A DNA stretch of 64,000 nt from Evansella cellulosilytica DSM 2522 (GCF_000177235.2 NC_014829.1:2852001-2916000), one strand, 5' to 3'; numbered from the stretch's first letter, positions 46,437-55,652 are shown. A program made the numbers and translations. The notes: generated by a model from the letters alone, not told the origin.

Positions 46437-47582
46437 TTAGGAAGACCACTGTTTTTTGCTAAAAATTGCACTAAATCCCTTTTTAGTCTCTTCTTTTTCG
46501 CATTCTTCACCAGCTAGTTGAATGTGTTCAATCAATTTATCGATAATTTTCGTTCGTGACGGTTCAACAAAAGTTGCTTTTGTTTCTTCACTATTTAATT
46601 CCTCGATGATTTTACTAAGCACCGTTTTACTATTTAAAACAACGATGTTGGGATATTTTACAAGAACGGTTTGGTTAACCTTTTCTTGTCCAGGTAATGG
46701 AGATAGGATTCCTGTAGGAATTTTCCATCGAATCGCTTCGGCCATGGATACTCCGCCTGGTTTCGAAATAAAGAAATCAGCCGCTTTCACATATTCACTA
46801 TAGTTTTCACAAAACGGTAAAAAACGAATAGTCGTGCCATTAGTCAAAGTCAACGGCTCGGGACACTTATTGACACTTTTACCCATAAACCAAATAACGT
46901 GGGCAGGAATGTCATTATTGTTCAACAGCTCCATTATTAATTTCTTACAATAATATCCTTCTCCACCACCTGATACTACTATGACATACTGATTATCGGG
47001 GAGCTTCAACACTCTTCGAAGCGTTTCCCTTGGCCTAGATTCATCCCACCTTTTAATTAATGGGATGCCGTAAGAATAAACAGGGATGCCATTTCTCTTT
47101 ATCGTCAACAATTCACTCTTCTCTGCAATAAACATGGCATCTAACCCTTTACTTATTGACATCTTATGTGTAGAAAAATCAGTAAGCACTGCAAACACTT
47201 TTGGACGATTAAATTGTTTTTTCTTAATAAAAAGACCTACTTGAGTAGCTAATGGGTGTGTCGTTACAATCACATCAAACTTTCTTTCTTTACAGTAAAG
47301 ATAAAGACTTTTCCACAAAAAGTAATAACAGGCGCTTAACATGATCGGTGTATATGATAAATTCGTTACGTGGTACGTCCAATCCCATAACTTCGGTAAT
47401 CGGTTAATACAGTTGAAATAAGCTTGTCTTATTAATGATGCATGCGAATTTTTCATATAGGAAAAAATATCGACAATTTCTGCTTCATACCCTCTATCTT
47501 CCCATTCTTCCTTTATTGCACGACTCACCTGATGATGGCCATGACCCACTGATATTGAAAAAATAACCATTCGTTTAGGCAT
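46437..47582 (-). CDS. Processive diacylglycerol glucosyltransferase-like protein
   Basis: A 381-residue GT28/MGDG-synthase-type glycosyltransferase. N-terminal FSISVGHGHHQVSRAIKEEW corresponds to the MGDG synthase domain, the middle VIVTTHPLATQVGLFI is typical, and the C-terminal domain has VVSGGGEGYYCKKL and FFISKPGGVSMAEAIRWKIP for UDP-sugar binding. Makes glycolipids or lipoteichoic-acid anchors at the membrane in relatives such as UgtP; peptidoglycan MurG-like activity is less likely. ATG at 47582 follows GGAGTGAG. Confidence 0.88.
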   Translation of the reverse strand: MPKRMVIFSISVGHGHHQVSRAIKEEWEDRGYEAEIVDIFSYMKNSHASLIRQAYFNCINRLPKLWDWTYHVTNLSYTPIMLSACYYFLWKSLYLYCKERKFDVIVTTHPLATQVGLFIKKKQFNRPKVFAVLTDFSTHKMSISKGLDAMFIAEKSELLTIKRNGIPVYSYGIPLIKRWDESRPRETLRRVLKLPDNQYVIVVSGGGEGYYCKKLIMELLNNNDIPAHVIWFMGKSVNKCPEPLTLTNGTTIRFLPFCENYSEYVKAADFFISKPGGVSMAEAIRWKIPTGILSPLPGQEKVNQTVLVKYPNIVVLNSKTVLSKIIEELNSEETKATFVEPSRTKIIDKLIEHIQLAGEECEKEETKKGFSAIFSKKQWSS

Positions 47583-47648
47583 TTTTCTCACTCCATATTA
47601 GATCTAATAGTAGTATCACAGAGTTTTGCTCAATCCATACAAAAATAA

Positions 47649-47692
47649 GAAAAACTTTTAATTAGCTTGGGAAGCTAGTTAAAAGTTTTTCA
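47649..47692 (-). terminator. Terminator of the HAAS-domain gene
   Basis: AAAACTTTTAATTAGCTT/AAGCTAGTTAAAAGTTTT. Confidence 0.88.
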
Positions 47693-47698
47693 TTATTA

Positions 47699-48253
47699 TC
47701 ATATACTTAAGTTTGAATACGCTGATAAAGAAAAAATTATAAGTAGGATCGGTAAAAGAAGTCCAATAATGCTGCAAACTAACCCTGCTATCGCCATTTT
47801 CCTTCCTCTCTGTTTCGTACGCTTAATCTCACTCAAGCCTAATAAACTAAACACTAAGCCGACGACAGCGATTATGATCCCAAATAACCAAAAAATAATA
47901 AAAACGATAGAGCAAATTCCTAGTACAAGCCCAGCAATTGCTTTTCCATTCTGTTTGTCATCTAAAGTACGTTCTTCGACAGCACCGTTATTTCTTTCTT
48001 TTACAACTTGAGAGATCTCCACTTCATCAATAATTTGTTCGGCTAACCTATCAACAGGTAAAAATTCCTCTAATGCCTCCTCTGCAGCATCTATATCCGA
48101 TTTACCTTGCGCTTTTTTCTCTTCTACTAATGATTGTAGGTGTCCTTCAATCTCTAACACTTGTTGCCTTCTTTCCTCTGTTGATAAATATGTAAGTTCA
48201 TTAGATAAATCATGTAAGTATTGCCGAATAGTTGGATTAGTTGTCCTTGACAT
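47699..48253 (-). CDS. HAAS-domain plus DUF4190-like membrane protein
   Basis: A 184-residue protein. Residues 1-80 form a HAAS-type helical domain (LHDLSNELTYLSTEERRQQV, IDAAEEALEEFLPVDRLAEQ), residues 100-184 contain two transmembrane helices with Gly (AIAGLVLGICSIVFIIFWLF and AIAGLVCSIIGLLLPILLII). Its start overlaps the end of the PadR gene by 17 bases. HAAS proteins paired with PadR regulators are thought to transmit or buffer the PadR signal at the membrane. Confidence 0.85.
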   Translation of the reverse strand: MSRTTNPTIRQYLHDLSNELTYLSTEERRQQVLEIEGHLQSLVEEKKAQGKSDIDAAEEALEEFLPVDRLAEQIIDEVEISQVVKERNNGAVEERTLDDKQNGKAIAGLVLGICSIVFIIFWLFGIIIAVVGLVFSLLGLSEIKRTKQRGRKMAIAGLVCSIIGLLLPILLIIFSLSAYSNLSI

Positions 48254-48590
48254 CGTTCCCCTCCTTTAAATGCTCCAAAGCTTTATAAAGCTCTTTATAA
48301 TCATTCATTCGAAGCTCTACGACTACTTTCCCTTCCTCTGTGATCTCGTAATACTTTCTCCTCGGTCCATCGGCAGATTCCTGCCAATACGATTCAATCC
48401 ATTGCTTTGTAACCATTCTTTTTAATATTGGATAAATAGATCCTTCCGCTAATGTAAATAATGGAACCTGATTTAAGCGTTGGGTCAACTCATATCCATA
48501 CATCGCTTTCTTTCGAATGAGTAAAAGAATGGCTAATTCATATACACCTTTTTTTAACTGAACAATCCACTGATCATGTTTAATATCCAT
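48237..48590 (-). CDS. PadR-family transcriptional regulator
   Basis: A 117-residue winged-helix repressor: LAILLLIRKKAMYGYELTQR, then FTLAEGSIYPILKRM (recognition helix) and DGPRRKYYEITEEGK (wing). Dimerisation through the C-terminal helix is expected. First gene of the pair with the HAAS protein; probably autoregulated through the palindrome upstream. Confidence 0.92.
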   Translation of the reverse strand: MDIKHDQWIVQLKKGVYELAILLLIRKKAMYGYELTQRLNQVPLFTLAEGSIYPILKRMVTKQWIESYWQESADGPRRKYYEITEEGKVVVELRMNDYKELYKALEHLKEGNDVKDN

Positions 48591-48608
48591 AACCTAACTA
48601 TATATGAG

Positions 48609-48624
48609 TGACACCTAGATGTCA
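48609..48624. promoter_or_regulatory. Candidate PadR operator
   Basis: TGACA-6-TGTCA inverted repeat (TGACACCTAGATGTCA) about 20 bases upstream of the PadR start. Confidence 0.5.
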
Positions 48625-48685
48625 ATAACACATAGCTAGTTAAATAATCGAATTAACTGCTGTAAATTTTCAATTCAAAATAATA

Positions 48686-48726
48686 AAAGACTTAAAACTT
48701 TGTGGAGCTAGTTTTAAGTCTTTTAT
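48686..48726 (-). terminator. Terminator of the alpha/beta hydrolase gene
   Basis: AAAAGACTTAAAACT/AGTTTTAAGTCTTTT. Confidence 0.9.
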
Positions 48727-48754
48727 AGAGCAGGAGTGTCCCCTGCTAAATATG

Positions 48755-49561
48755 TTATGCACCTTTTTTATTTGAGAATTGTCCTAAAAAGGATAGTGCA
48801 TGAAAGTTAAATTCCTCACTTTTTTCTACATTACAAACATGACCACAGTTATCAATTTCTATTAACTCTCCAAAATGGTCGTTTACCATGTTTTTCTTCA
48901 ACTCATTAATAAATAGGTGATCTTCACTTCCAGAAATGTATAGACGCGGCACATCATATTCTTCTATATTTTCAGAGGTTTCTTGCACTTGTCTAGTAAG
49001 CTTAAACCACCTTAAAAATTCAACTCTATGCATTTTCTTCGCTTCAGTAATAAACATCGCCCGTGATTGCTTATGATTATTTTTAGGCATCATAATATGA
49101 GCAAATAATTGATAAAGCCACATATAAGGAAGTATCTTTTTTAGGGAGTGACCAGCGAATATTAAAAATCTAGAAAATAGATTAAACTGAAGTATCATAC
49201 CGCCTAATACTGCTGAATTCACTCTATCTTTATGTCGCTTCACAATTTGATGAATGATAACCGAACCTAAGGAAACACCTACAAAATGTGCTTTTTCAAT
49301 TTGGTGCTCATTTAAAACGTCGATAATCATATCTGTACATTTTTCAATGGAAAATTCGTTTTCCCATTCTTCCATTGTCGAATTTGGATAGTGACCTGGT
49401 AAATCTATAGCAATAACATGATAATGTTTTCTAAATTGCTTTAATTGCTTAAACCATATTTTTGAATTACCTCCGATACCATGAAGAAGAACGACCCATG
49501 ACGCGGAGTTCGTTTTTTTATTAAAATAAATTTGATGATGTAATAATTTCGTTAAAGACAT
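48755..49561 (-). CDS. Alpha/beta-fold hydrolase
   Basis: A 268-residue hydrolase of the epoxide hydrolase/MhpC-like group. Oxyanion region LHGIGGNSKIW, nucleophile elbow GVSLGS near residue 95, acid in ISGSEDHLF and base His in NCGHVCNVE. Cytosolic, substrate unknown. ATG at 49561 has GGAGG seven bases upstream; 29 upstream residues in frame are excluded. Confidence 0.9.
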   Translation of the reverse strand: MSLTKLLHHQIYFNKKTNSASWVVLLHGIGGNSKIWFKQLKQFRKHYHVIAIDLPGHYPNSTMEEWENEFSIEKCTDMIIDVLNEHQIEKAHFVGVSLGSVIIHQIVKRHKDRVNSAVLGGMILQFNLFSRFLIFAGHSLKKILPYMWLYQLFAHIMMPKNNHKQSRAMFITEAKKMHRVEFLRWFKLTRQVQETSENIEEYDVPRLYISGSEDHLFINELKKNMVNDHFGELIEIDNCGHVCNVEKSEEFNFHALSFLGQFSNKKGA

Positions 49562-49775
49562 TTCATTCCTCCAAAACATAAAATCATCTTGCATCGACCA
49601 CCACTTAGATGGCTTCATAAAACAGTAAACAATAAAAATACTTTTCAATTATAACATCATTTTTAGATTTCCTCTTCTAAATACATAGTTTTACACAGAA
49701 CGCTCCTGCTTTGTTTTCCGTGCTTCTCTACCGTACATTATCGTATATACATCACTATCATTTAAAAATAAAAGT

Positions 49776-49814
49776 AAAAAATCCCAATCAGGATTTTATC
49801 CTGTTGGGATTTTT
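49776..49814 (-). terminator. Terminator of the DUF3221 lipoprotein gene
   Basis: AAAAAATCCCAATCAGGAT/ATCCTGTTGGGATTTTTT. Confidence 0.92.
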
Positions 49815-50174
49815 TCATTCCTCGACGATTTGTACTTTCACTGCCTCTGATATCGCTGGATAGCTTTCCATCATTGACTTTGATCGGACTCTTAATCGTT
49901 GACCTTTTTCATAACGGGTGACATCTTCAACGGTGTACCAAACAGCTAATCCTCCAACACCCTCTTCTAGTAAAAGTGCTTCATCAAGTCGATGAGCATC
50001 TTCAAGTGAAATGTCACTTACTACTAAAATTTGGGAACCTTTCACCTCTATCACATACCCTTCTTGAATATTACTCTCGCTCGGGTCTAGTTCTCTTTCA
50101 GTAATCTCTTGATTACAAGCAGCGACCAAAACTATTGCAAATAGCAGTAGTGATAATGACACACTCTTTACCAT
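49815..50174 (-). CDS. DUF3221-type small lipoprotein
   Basis: A 119-residue lipoprotein with lipobox LVAACNQ near residue 20. The mature part GYVIEVKGSQILVVSD then GLAVWYTVEDVTRYEKGQRL and VRSKSMMESYPAISEAVKV matches the OB-like DUF3221 family of bacilli, function unknown. ATG at 50174 follows GGAGGTAC. Lies 27 bases after the Nudix gene on the same strand, so co-transcription is possible. Confidence 0.88.
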   Translation of the reverse strand: MVKSVSLSLLLFAIVLVAACNQEITERELDPSESNIQEGYVIEVKGSQILVVSDISLEDAHRLDEALLLEEGVGGLAVWYTVEDVTRYEKGQRLRVRSKSMMESYPAISEAVKVQIVEE

Positions 50175-50201
50175 AAGTACCTCCAATGAACTACGACATT
50201 T

Positions 50202-50696
50202 TTATTTCCCTACAAATTGCTTTAATGGTGTCTTCGAACATTGAACAACTTTATCGTTTGCGTAGGTCAACTGGTGTTCATAACAAGACTCATCATGAAG
50301 CAACGTAGCTAAATGATAGCTTAGGTCAGCAACACCTCTGTTTTCTGGATGAAGCAGCCAAGAGATATCCTTCCAATCTAAAATACCTTCTTCCGTTTTT
50401 ATCGGTGTGTCGTATGTAAAGTTATTTGGAAGCTCTGCCACAAAAGCATACATGCCTCCATAATAAGTATTTTCTGGATCTGTCCATGTAATATTCCCTT
50501 TATATGTTACTTGTTTGTCCTTTAGTGTAATTCCCGTTTCTTCATTGACTTCGCGCAAAATGCATTCCAATGGGGTTTCCCCATCATCAATTTTACCACC
50601 GACACCATTCCAAACTCCCATCCATTCTGGGAACTCTCTATTTAACATAAGTATTTCATTACCCCGTTTTAAAAAGCATATTGTAAATTTAAGCAT
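50202..50696 (-). CDS. Nudix hydrolase
   Basis: A 164-residue pyrophosphohydrolase. The Nudix box is clear: GGKIDDGETPLECILREV then NEETG, preceded by PEWMGVWNGVGG typical of 8-oxo-dGTP diphosphatases (MutT/YtkD-like). Hydrolyses nucleoside diphosphate-linked substrates. ATG at 50696 follows GAGGTGTC. Confidence 0.9.
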   Translation of the reverse strand: MLKFTICFLKRGNEILMLNREFPEWMGVWNGVGGKIDDGETPLECILREVNEETGITLKDKQVTYKGNITWTDPENTYYGGMYAFVAELPNNFTYDTPIKTEEGILDWKDISWLLHPENRGVADLSYHLATLLHDESCYEHQLTYANDKVVQCSKTPLKQFVGK

Positions 50697-50729
50697 GCAG
50701 ACACCTCAACTTATTTGATAACTCTATAT

Positions 50730-51323
50730 TTATAGTTTAACATCATACTCCATTCTCTTTGCAGTGTATGTTGCTACTTGTATACCTAATAATTTCGATA
50801 TGATATGAAACGACATCGTTATTCCTGCTGAAATTCCTCCTGAGGTGATAATTTCTCCTTCGTCTATAAACTTCACACCTGTTTGAACGTTTACTTCAGT
50901 ATAATCTCGTTTCAACCTTTCAATATCCATCCAATGTGTTGTCGCTTTTCGGCCATTAAGTAAACCAGCTTCAGCTAATAGAAATGCTCCGGTACAAACC
51001 GAACACATGTAGCTTGCTGTTTTGCTTTGTTGATTTATCCATTCAAGTAAGTTTTGATTTTTTATTTCTATTTCCTCCGCGCCATAACCACCAGGAACAA
51101 TGACTATATCTAATGGAGGATGATTACGATAACTATAATCAGGGAGAACTTTCAGACCATTTCTAGCAGTAATCATGTTACTTGTTTCAGAAATTGTGAC
51201 GACTTTAAATGGTTGTTCATTTGAATCAAGCATTGTAGTGATGGAGAAAACTTCATAAGGTCCTGCAAAATCTAGTATTTCGACTTCATTGAATAATAAA
51301 ATGCCAACTGTCCATTCAGTCAT
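50730..51323 (-). CDS. DJ-1/PfpI family protein (GATase1-like)
   Basis: A 197-residue protein: LLFNEVEILDFAGPYEVFSI at the start with the conserved Glu, and SVCTGAFLLAEAGLLNGRKA with the nucleophilic Cys elbow. This arrangement is that of the AraC-like GATase1 subgroup without the DNA-binding domain; several are isonitrile hydratases or of unknown activity. Preceded by GGGGGAGGG. Confidence 0.9.
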   Translation of the reverse strand: MTEWTVGILLFNEVEILDFAGPYEVFSITTMLDSNEQPFKVVTISETSNMITARNGLKVLPDYSYRNHPPLDIVIVPGGYGAEEIEIKNQNLLEWINQQSKTASYMCSVCTGAFLLAEAGLLNGRKATTHWMDIERLKRDYTEVNVQTGVKFIDEGEIITSGGISAGITMSFHIISKLLGIQVATYTAKRMEYDVKL

Positions 51324-51433
51324 TTTGAACCCTCCCCCAGTTTTAGATAAACTTTATCCTAGTTACTTATCATTATTACGTTTACTTTCTCTCTTGCTAC
51401 ACTTTATCTCCATAGTCTAATAATGAATTAATT

Positions 51434-51934
51434 GAATCAATTTCATAATTCACTTTCTAAAAAAGATCATAGTCTAAGAATAATATCATCTTATTAAAGA
51501 AATTCTTGTTAACTTAACTTTGGTGTTGATTTTCACTTCAGTCTACTCGCTTGTCTCTTCCTCTTCCAGTTTTGCTATGAAGTTGCATCCGTCGAGACAT
51601 CTCGGAGCGTATTCAAGAAGTAATGCTCGGTGCCGCGGGCAAGGCTTCAGCTAATCGGGGGAACCCCGCCCCGATGGATCTTCAGCTCACAACCTGTCTC
51701 TTCCTCTACATGCAACGCTCTGGAGTTGTATCCGTCGAGACAACTCGAAGCTTAATCGTGATGTAACGCTCGTCGCAGGCGTCTCGTATCCTTTCGTTTC
51801 AATCAACATACCTTTGAACAAAACGTCAAAATCATACTGCTACTGAATACTAAATTCGACATTTGGGGAGGTACTCCTTTTTTCGTGCTTTTAAACACTT
51901 GTCCTGTAAGGGGCGATAATTATGAAATTGATTC
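51434..51934. mobile_element. 501-bp nonautonomous derivative of the IS1182-type element
   Basis: Has the same 17-base inverted ends as the IS at 2322-4065 and its own 4-bp duplication AATT (51430-51433 and 51935-51938). It retains the left end to the last transposase codons (CTGCTACTGAAT, matching to 2594) and then jumps to ACTAAATTCGACATTTGG (matching from 3979), an internal deletion of about 1.4 kb. It carries a longer palindromic repeat (51525-51807) than the full IS. Confidence 0.93.
51525..51807. repeat. GTTGATTTTC-type palindromic element inside the IS derivative
   Basis: GTTGATTTTCACTTCAG ... CCTTTCGTTTCAATCAAC ends, containing two copies each of TGTCTCTTCCTCT and CGTCGAGACA segments and the palindrome CGGGGCGGGGTTCCCC-like centre. 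Confidence 0.8.
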
Positions 51935-52027
51935 AATTATATAATAAATAGCGTGATAAAGATGAAAATTGACACAATTCTTTTAATAGCATAGAATGTT
52001 TCGTGTTCAGAAATATATGTTACTATA

Positions 52028-52226
52028 AGGCTCTTTTCGCATAGATTGTTGTTTTTAAGTATATTTATATGCTTGGCTGCACTAAAGGCGGACGCTTTCC
52101 GTGGGCAAGGCTTCAGCTAATCGGGAAAACCACCCGATGGATCTTCAGCCCTTGCTATTCCCACTGGAGTCGCCACCTTTCGTTTCACCAAGCTGAATAA
52201 AGCAACAAATTTTACGAAACCAGCCT
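52028..52226. repeat. 199-bp MITE-like palindromic element
   Basis: Imperfect terminal inverted repeats of 24 bases (18 identical): AGGCTCTTTTCGCATAGATT at the left and the complement of AGGCTGGTTTCGTAAAATTT at the right. The centre pairs GGGCAAGGCTTCAGC with GCCCTTGC and CGGGAAAACCACCCG. A truncated copy is at 14982-15068. No coding potential. Confidence 0.75.
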
Positions 52227-52260
52227 AAAACTGGATGCTAAAAGGTATAGGAGCGATTTC

Positions 52261-53136
52261 ATGTTAAAAACAATTAGAGAACTTTCAAATGATGATTTTC
52301 ATCATTTTGAAAAAATGGAAACTGGACTAGAAGATGATTACATACTCCGTATCTTTGAAAGGCTGACAATTGGCAATAACCGTTTGTACGGGTTATTTAT
52401 TGATAATCAGCTTATTAGTATGGGTGGATACACTATTTTTGCTGGAAGGTACGCTATGCTAGGACGTTTGCGTAGCGACAGACGTTTTAGGGGAAACAAT
52501 TATGGTACAGCGCTCATTTCATATGTCATGAATGCGGCGTTTCAGTTAGATGGGATCGAGTGGGTTGGTGCCAATACACAGGAGGATAATTTGCCCGCTC
52601 GGCGTGTCGTCGATAAGTTAGGTCTAACCTCTTCTACTATGCTGCATGGAGCTACTACAAATGACACTTCCTTTCTAGAACGTGGCGAAAAGATTTGGCA
52701 TGAAGTCCACTCTCTCGAAAAAAAGAAACAGTGGTTAAAGTCTCTTTATATCGACACTGAATCTATCTTTCCATATGAAATATACTATTCTTTTCCTGCT
52801 TCAGATGCCTTATTTACAGATACTGATGTAGAAGCTTGGACTTTCTATGAAAACGAAGCGGCCACACGCGTCGTCATTTTGAAGCCAGATCAAAAAGGAA
52901 ATCACTATTTACATGTCGTTTATCCTTGGAGTGATTTGACAACACAAAGTGGTTTGTGGGAGACCATTGCAAACGATTATCGAGAACTAAAAAAACAAAC
53001 AGATGATGACACATATATCTGGATTGATTTGAAAAAAGAAGAAATCAAAGCTCTTCCTACTAATCACACATTTGAATTACCTTCTCCTTGGGTATTGTAT
53101 GGAATTGAGAGAAATGAATGGAGCAAAAGAAACTAG
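52261..53136 (+). CDS. GNAT acetyltransferase-like protein
   Basis: A 291-residue protein with an N-terminal GNAT domain to about residue 145: LISMGGYTIFAGRYAMLGRL, RSDRRFRGNNYGTALISYVM (acetyl-CoA pyrophosphate loop RxxGxG-like), ANTQEDNLPARRVVDKLG. The C-terminal half is not recognised. Substrate unknown. ATG at 52261 follows TAGGAGCG. Confidence 0.82.
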   Translation: MLKTIRELSNDDFHHFEKMETGLEDDYILRIFERLTIGNNRLYGLFIDNQLISMGGYTIFAGRYAMLGRLRSDRRFRGNNYGTALISYVMNAAFQLDGIEWVGANTQEDNLPARRVVDKLGLTSSTMLHGATTNDTSFLERGEKIWHEVHSLEKKKQWLKSLYIDTESIFPYEIYYSFPASDALFTDTDVEAWTFYENEAATRVVILKPDQKGNHYLHVVYPWSDLTTQSGLWETIANDYRELKKQTDDDTYIWIDLKKEEIKALPTNHTFELPSPWVLYGIERNEWSKRN

Positions 53137-53146
53137 ATACGGAACT

Positions 53147-53188
53147 AAAAAAATTCATCCTCTTTTGTAAGAAGGATGAATTTTTCTT
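53147..53188. terminator. Convergent terminator of the two acetyltransferase genes
   Basis: AAAAAAATTCATCCTC/GAAGGATGAATTTTT. Confidence 0.9.
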
Positions 53189-53198
53189 AGCTCTTTTA

Positions 53199-53627
53199 TC
53201 ACCTTAACTGTTTTCTCATTGTGACATGCGGAATGCCAGCTTCATAAAAAGTGTCTGACGTTGTTTCATAACCGATTCTGTCGTAAAACTGTTCAGCATG
53301 CGTTTGTGCATTTAGCTTTAACTCGTTTTTACCTTTTGCTAGAGCCACTTCCTCTAACTTTTTCATAAGGTGGTCTCCCACACCTTTTTTCCGGTACGAT
53401 CGAACGACACAAATGCGTTCCGCTTTACCGTAATCATCAAACAAGCGCATTCTACCAGCCCCAACAGGAGCACCCTTATCATTGTATGCGACAAAGTGTA
53501 CCGCTTCATCCTCATGTGCATCTATTTCCATTTCCTCAGGAACTCCTTGTTCTTCAATAAATACGGTGCGCCTAACTGCATACGCATCCTTCATTTCCTG
53601 TTCTGTTTCTACAACTCGTACGTCCAT
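53199..53627 (-). CDS. GNAT acetyltransferase (YjcF-like)
   Basis: A 142-residue acetyltransferase. VRRTVFIEEQGVPEEMEIDA at the start and ERICVVRSYRKKGVGDHLMK with the acetyl-CoA motif RKKGVG, then LNAQTHAEQFYDRIGY. Resembles the ElaA/YjcF subgroup. ATG at 53627 with AAGGAAG upstream. Confidence 0.9.
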   Translation of the reverse strand: MDVRVVETEQEMKDAYAVRRTVFIEEQGVPEEMEIDAHEDEAVHFVAYNDKGAPVGAGRMRLFDDYGKAERICVVRSYRKKGVGDHLMKKLEEVALAKGKNELKLNAQTHAEQFYDRIGYETTSDTFYEAGIPHVTMRKQLR

Positions 53628-53703
53628 CTAAATCTTCCTTCCTACCTTTTCATATAGAATCATTATAACGAAAAGATTTTGTTAGGAAAAATAAATGTGG
53701 CTA

Positions 53704-54348
53704 TCATTTGACAAAACGATCTATTTTTTCCATTATAACCGCGCATGATGAAAGGGATTGTTGGACATCAAACTCTCCGACATTCAAAGCGTGATCCCCT
53801 CCTTTGACAACTTCAATAATCATATTTTCTCTCTCTAGCTCATTCAATTTATTCGGTAAATAATGAGGATCATTATCTCCTATAACGAGAAGATGAGAAT
53901 GGGAACTGTCGTGAAGCCCAGTGAATACTTCATCCGACTTTATCAAAGGGGTTAGTACAATCATCTTCGAATTTAAATACGCTTTCCTTCTTATGATGTG
54001 AGTCGATAATGGAATTGTCCCAAGTGATTTGCCGAGAAAAATAGACTGATCATATTTATTAGTATGAAATACATCCTTTATTACTGGATCAATGTCACTG
54101 ATCATCGCTTCTGCAATGTTGTATATTGGCTTCCTTAATAAATCTTCATCATAATTGTAGTGAACTTGAACGACATCTATTTTATTATTAAGCATTGTCA
54201 TCGTAGCAAAATAAAATAGGGGATGATCATATTTATAGCCCACTCCAGAAAACATAAAACATACTTTACTAGCACCCGCCTCAATATGTGTATAAGAAAT
54301 TCCATTCGGTCTCTCTTTCGTTAACACTGTCTTTTTCAATATGTTCAT
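53704..54348 (-). CDS. Alpha/beta hydrolase-like protein
   Basis: A 214-residue protein with VCFMFSGVGYKYDHPLFYFA near the start, nucleophile motif FLGKSLGTIPL near residue 105, LLVIGDNDPHYLP with the acid and GGDHALNVG with the base His. Small serine hydrolase of unknown substrate. ATG at 54348 or GTG at 54354; GGGAG precedes both. Confidence 0.82.
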   Translation of the reverse strand: MNILKKTVLTKERPNGISYTHIEAGASKVCFMFSGVGYKYDHPLFYFATMTMLNNKIDVVQVHYNYDEDLLRKPIYNIAEAMISDIDPVIKDVFHTNKYDQSIFLGKSLGTIPLSTHIIRRKAYLNSKMIVLTPLIKSDEVFTGLHDSSHSHLLVIGDNDPHYLPNKLNELERENMIIEVVKGGDHALNVGEFDVQQSLSSCAVIMEKIDRFVK

Positions 54349-54511
54349 TTTCACTTCACTCCCTTATCATTTATTTAACTACAGACTCAATAATCACATC
54401 ATTTCCCATTTTTATCATCTTACCTTTCAATCTATAACATGTGAAGAGGAATCTATTAATCTAAAATATGTTAAAATAGAAGTGTATTTTGAAGAAAAGA
54501 GGAGTGGTATG

Positions 54512-55072
54512 ATGTCAAAGCAGCAGCCTGTTCATAGTAAAGTGGTAGAAAAAGCAGCAAGAGAGCTATTAAAGGAACGTGGTGTCAATATTGAGGATAT
54601 TGCTAAAATCGTCTTTGAAATGCAAGTTGCTTATAATAAGGACCTAGAAATGGCAGATTGCATTGACAGTGTTGATAAAGTGTTAGAGAAAAGAGAAATC
54701 CAGCATGCCGTTTTAGTTGGCATTGAGTTAGATAAATTAGCTGAAAAAAAGCAGCTCTCTGAGCCGTTACAGTCTATTGTAGAAACAGATGAAGGGTTAT
54801 TTGGCGTTGATGAAACGATTGCATTCGGTTCTGTTTTTGGTTACGGAAGTATTGCGGTCACGACGTTCGGTTATTTAGATAAACAAAAGATTGGAATTAT
54901 AAAGGAGCTAGACACGAAGAATGATTCTTCTATCAATACATTTCTTGATGACCTCATCTGTAGTATCGCTGCAAATGCTGCAAGTCGCCTAGCGCATCGT
55001 AGCCGAGATCGTGAAGAACGCCTTCGACACGAAGAAATTGAAGACCGTGACAAGGAAGAAAGAATAGGATAA
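54512..55072 (+). CDS. Phosphatidylglycerophosphatase A-like protein (YutG-type)
   Basis: A 186-residue protein of the PgpA/YutG family: ELLKERGVNIEDIAKIVFEM, IQHAVLVGIELDKLAEKKQL and DEGLFGVDETIAFGSVFGYG, TFLDDLICSIAANAASRLAH. No membrane segments, as for YutG, so it is a soluble PgpA relative whose phosphatase role is unproven. ATG at 54512 is seven bases from GGAG; the adjoining ATG at 54509 is too close. Confidence 0.87.
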   Translation: MSKQQPVHSKVVEKAARELLKERGVNIEDIAKIVFEMQVAYNKDLEMADCIDSVDKVLEKREIQHAVLVGIELDKLAEKKQLSEPLQSIVETDEGLFGVDETIAFGSVFGYGSIAVTTFGYLDKQKIGIIKELDTKNDSSINTFLDDLICSIAANAASRLAHRSRDREERLRHEEIEDRDKEERIG

Positions 55073-55126
55073 CATCGTATTAAAACTTGTATCGAAAGGC
55101 ATGAGCATATCATATACTGTTGTAAT

Positions 55127-55176
55127 AAATGAGTGTGGATCAAAGGGTCAATGTTACTTTTGAGAAACACTCGTTT
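55127..55176 (+). terminator. Hairpin after pgpA-like gene
   Basis: GAGTGT..TCAAAG and CTTTTGA..ACACTC arms. Confidence 0.65.
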
Positions 55177-55300
55177 AGCAACAGTTACCTTTTTTTATCA
55201 TTATCTGTTTTATGTCCAGCCCATTTTTCGTCCAATTTCTTGATTGTTTTTCCATTTAATGCTATTATTTTCATCAGCGCTTAAAAATGAGGTGAACGTA

Positions 55301-55501
55301 GTGAATCCATCTGAACAGCCATTACCTAAAAAAATACGTTGGATTTATTTTAAACAAGTATTTGATTCGAAATTTCAAGCAAACTGTCTAAAGGCAAAAA
55401 TTGAAGACAATTGGGTAAATGGCTATGAAATTGGGCCTTGGGTAGAAATACGTAAACTCAAAAATAACCGTTACGTTGTTCGTTACACGTATGATGAATA
55501 A
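55301..55501 (+). CDS. Small hypothetical protein
   Basis: A 66-residue soluble protein: KKIRWIYFKQVFDSKFQANC, then WVNGYEIGPWVEIRKLKNNR and VVRYTYDE. Possible small RNA- or DNA-binding fold but not recognised. GTG at 55301 with GAGGTG six bases upstream is chosen over an upstream ATG that lacks a ribosome site. Confidence 0.6.
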   Translation: MNPSEQPLPKKIRWIYFKQVFDSKFQANCLKAKIEDNWVNGYEIGPWVEIRKLKNNRYVVRYTYDE

Positions 55502-55652
55502 ATACTATTGAAATATATTTTTCATAGTGATGCACTTCAGCTCCTATAAAACCAAAATTGGAAATATTATTTTACTTAGAAAACACTTAAATATGTTGAC
55601 TATTTTCTTGTCTTCGATTATATTATTAATTACTGCAACAATAAACAAGCTT

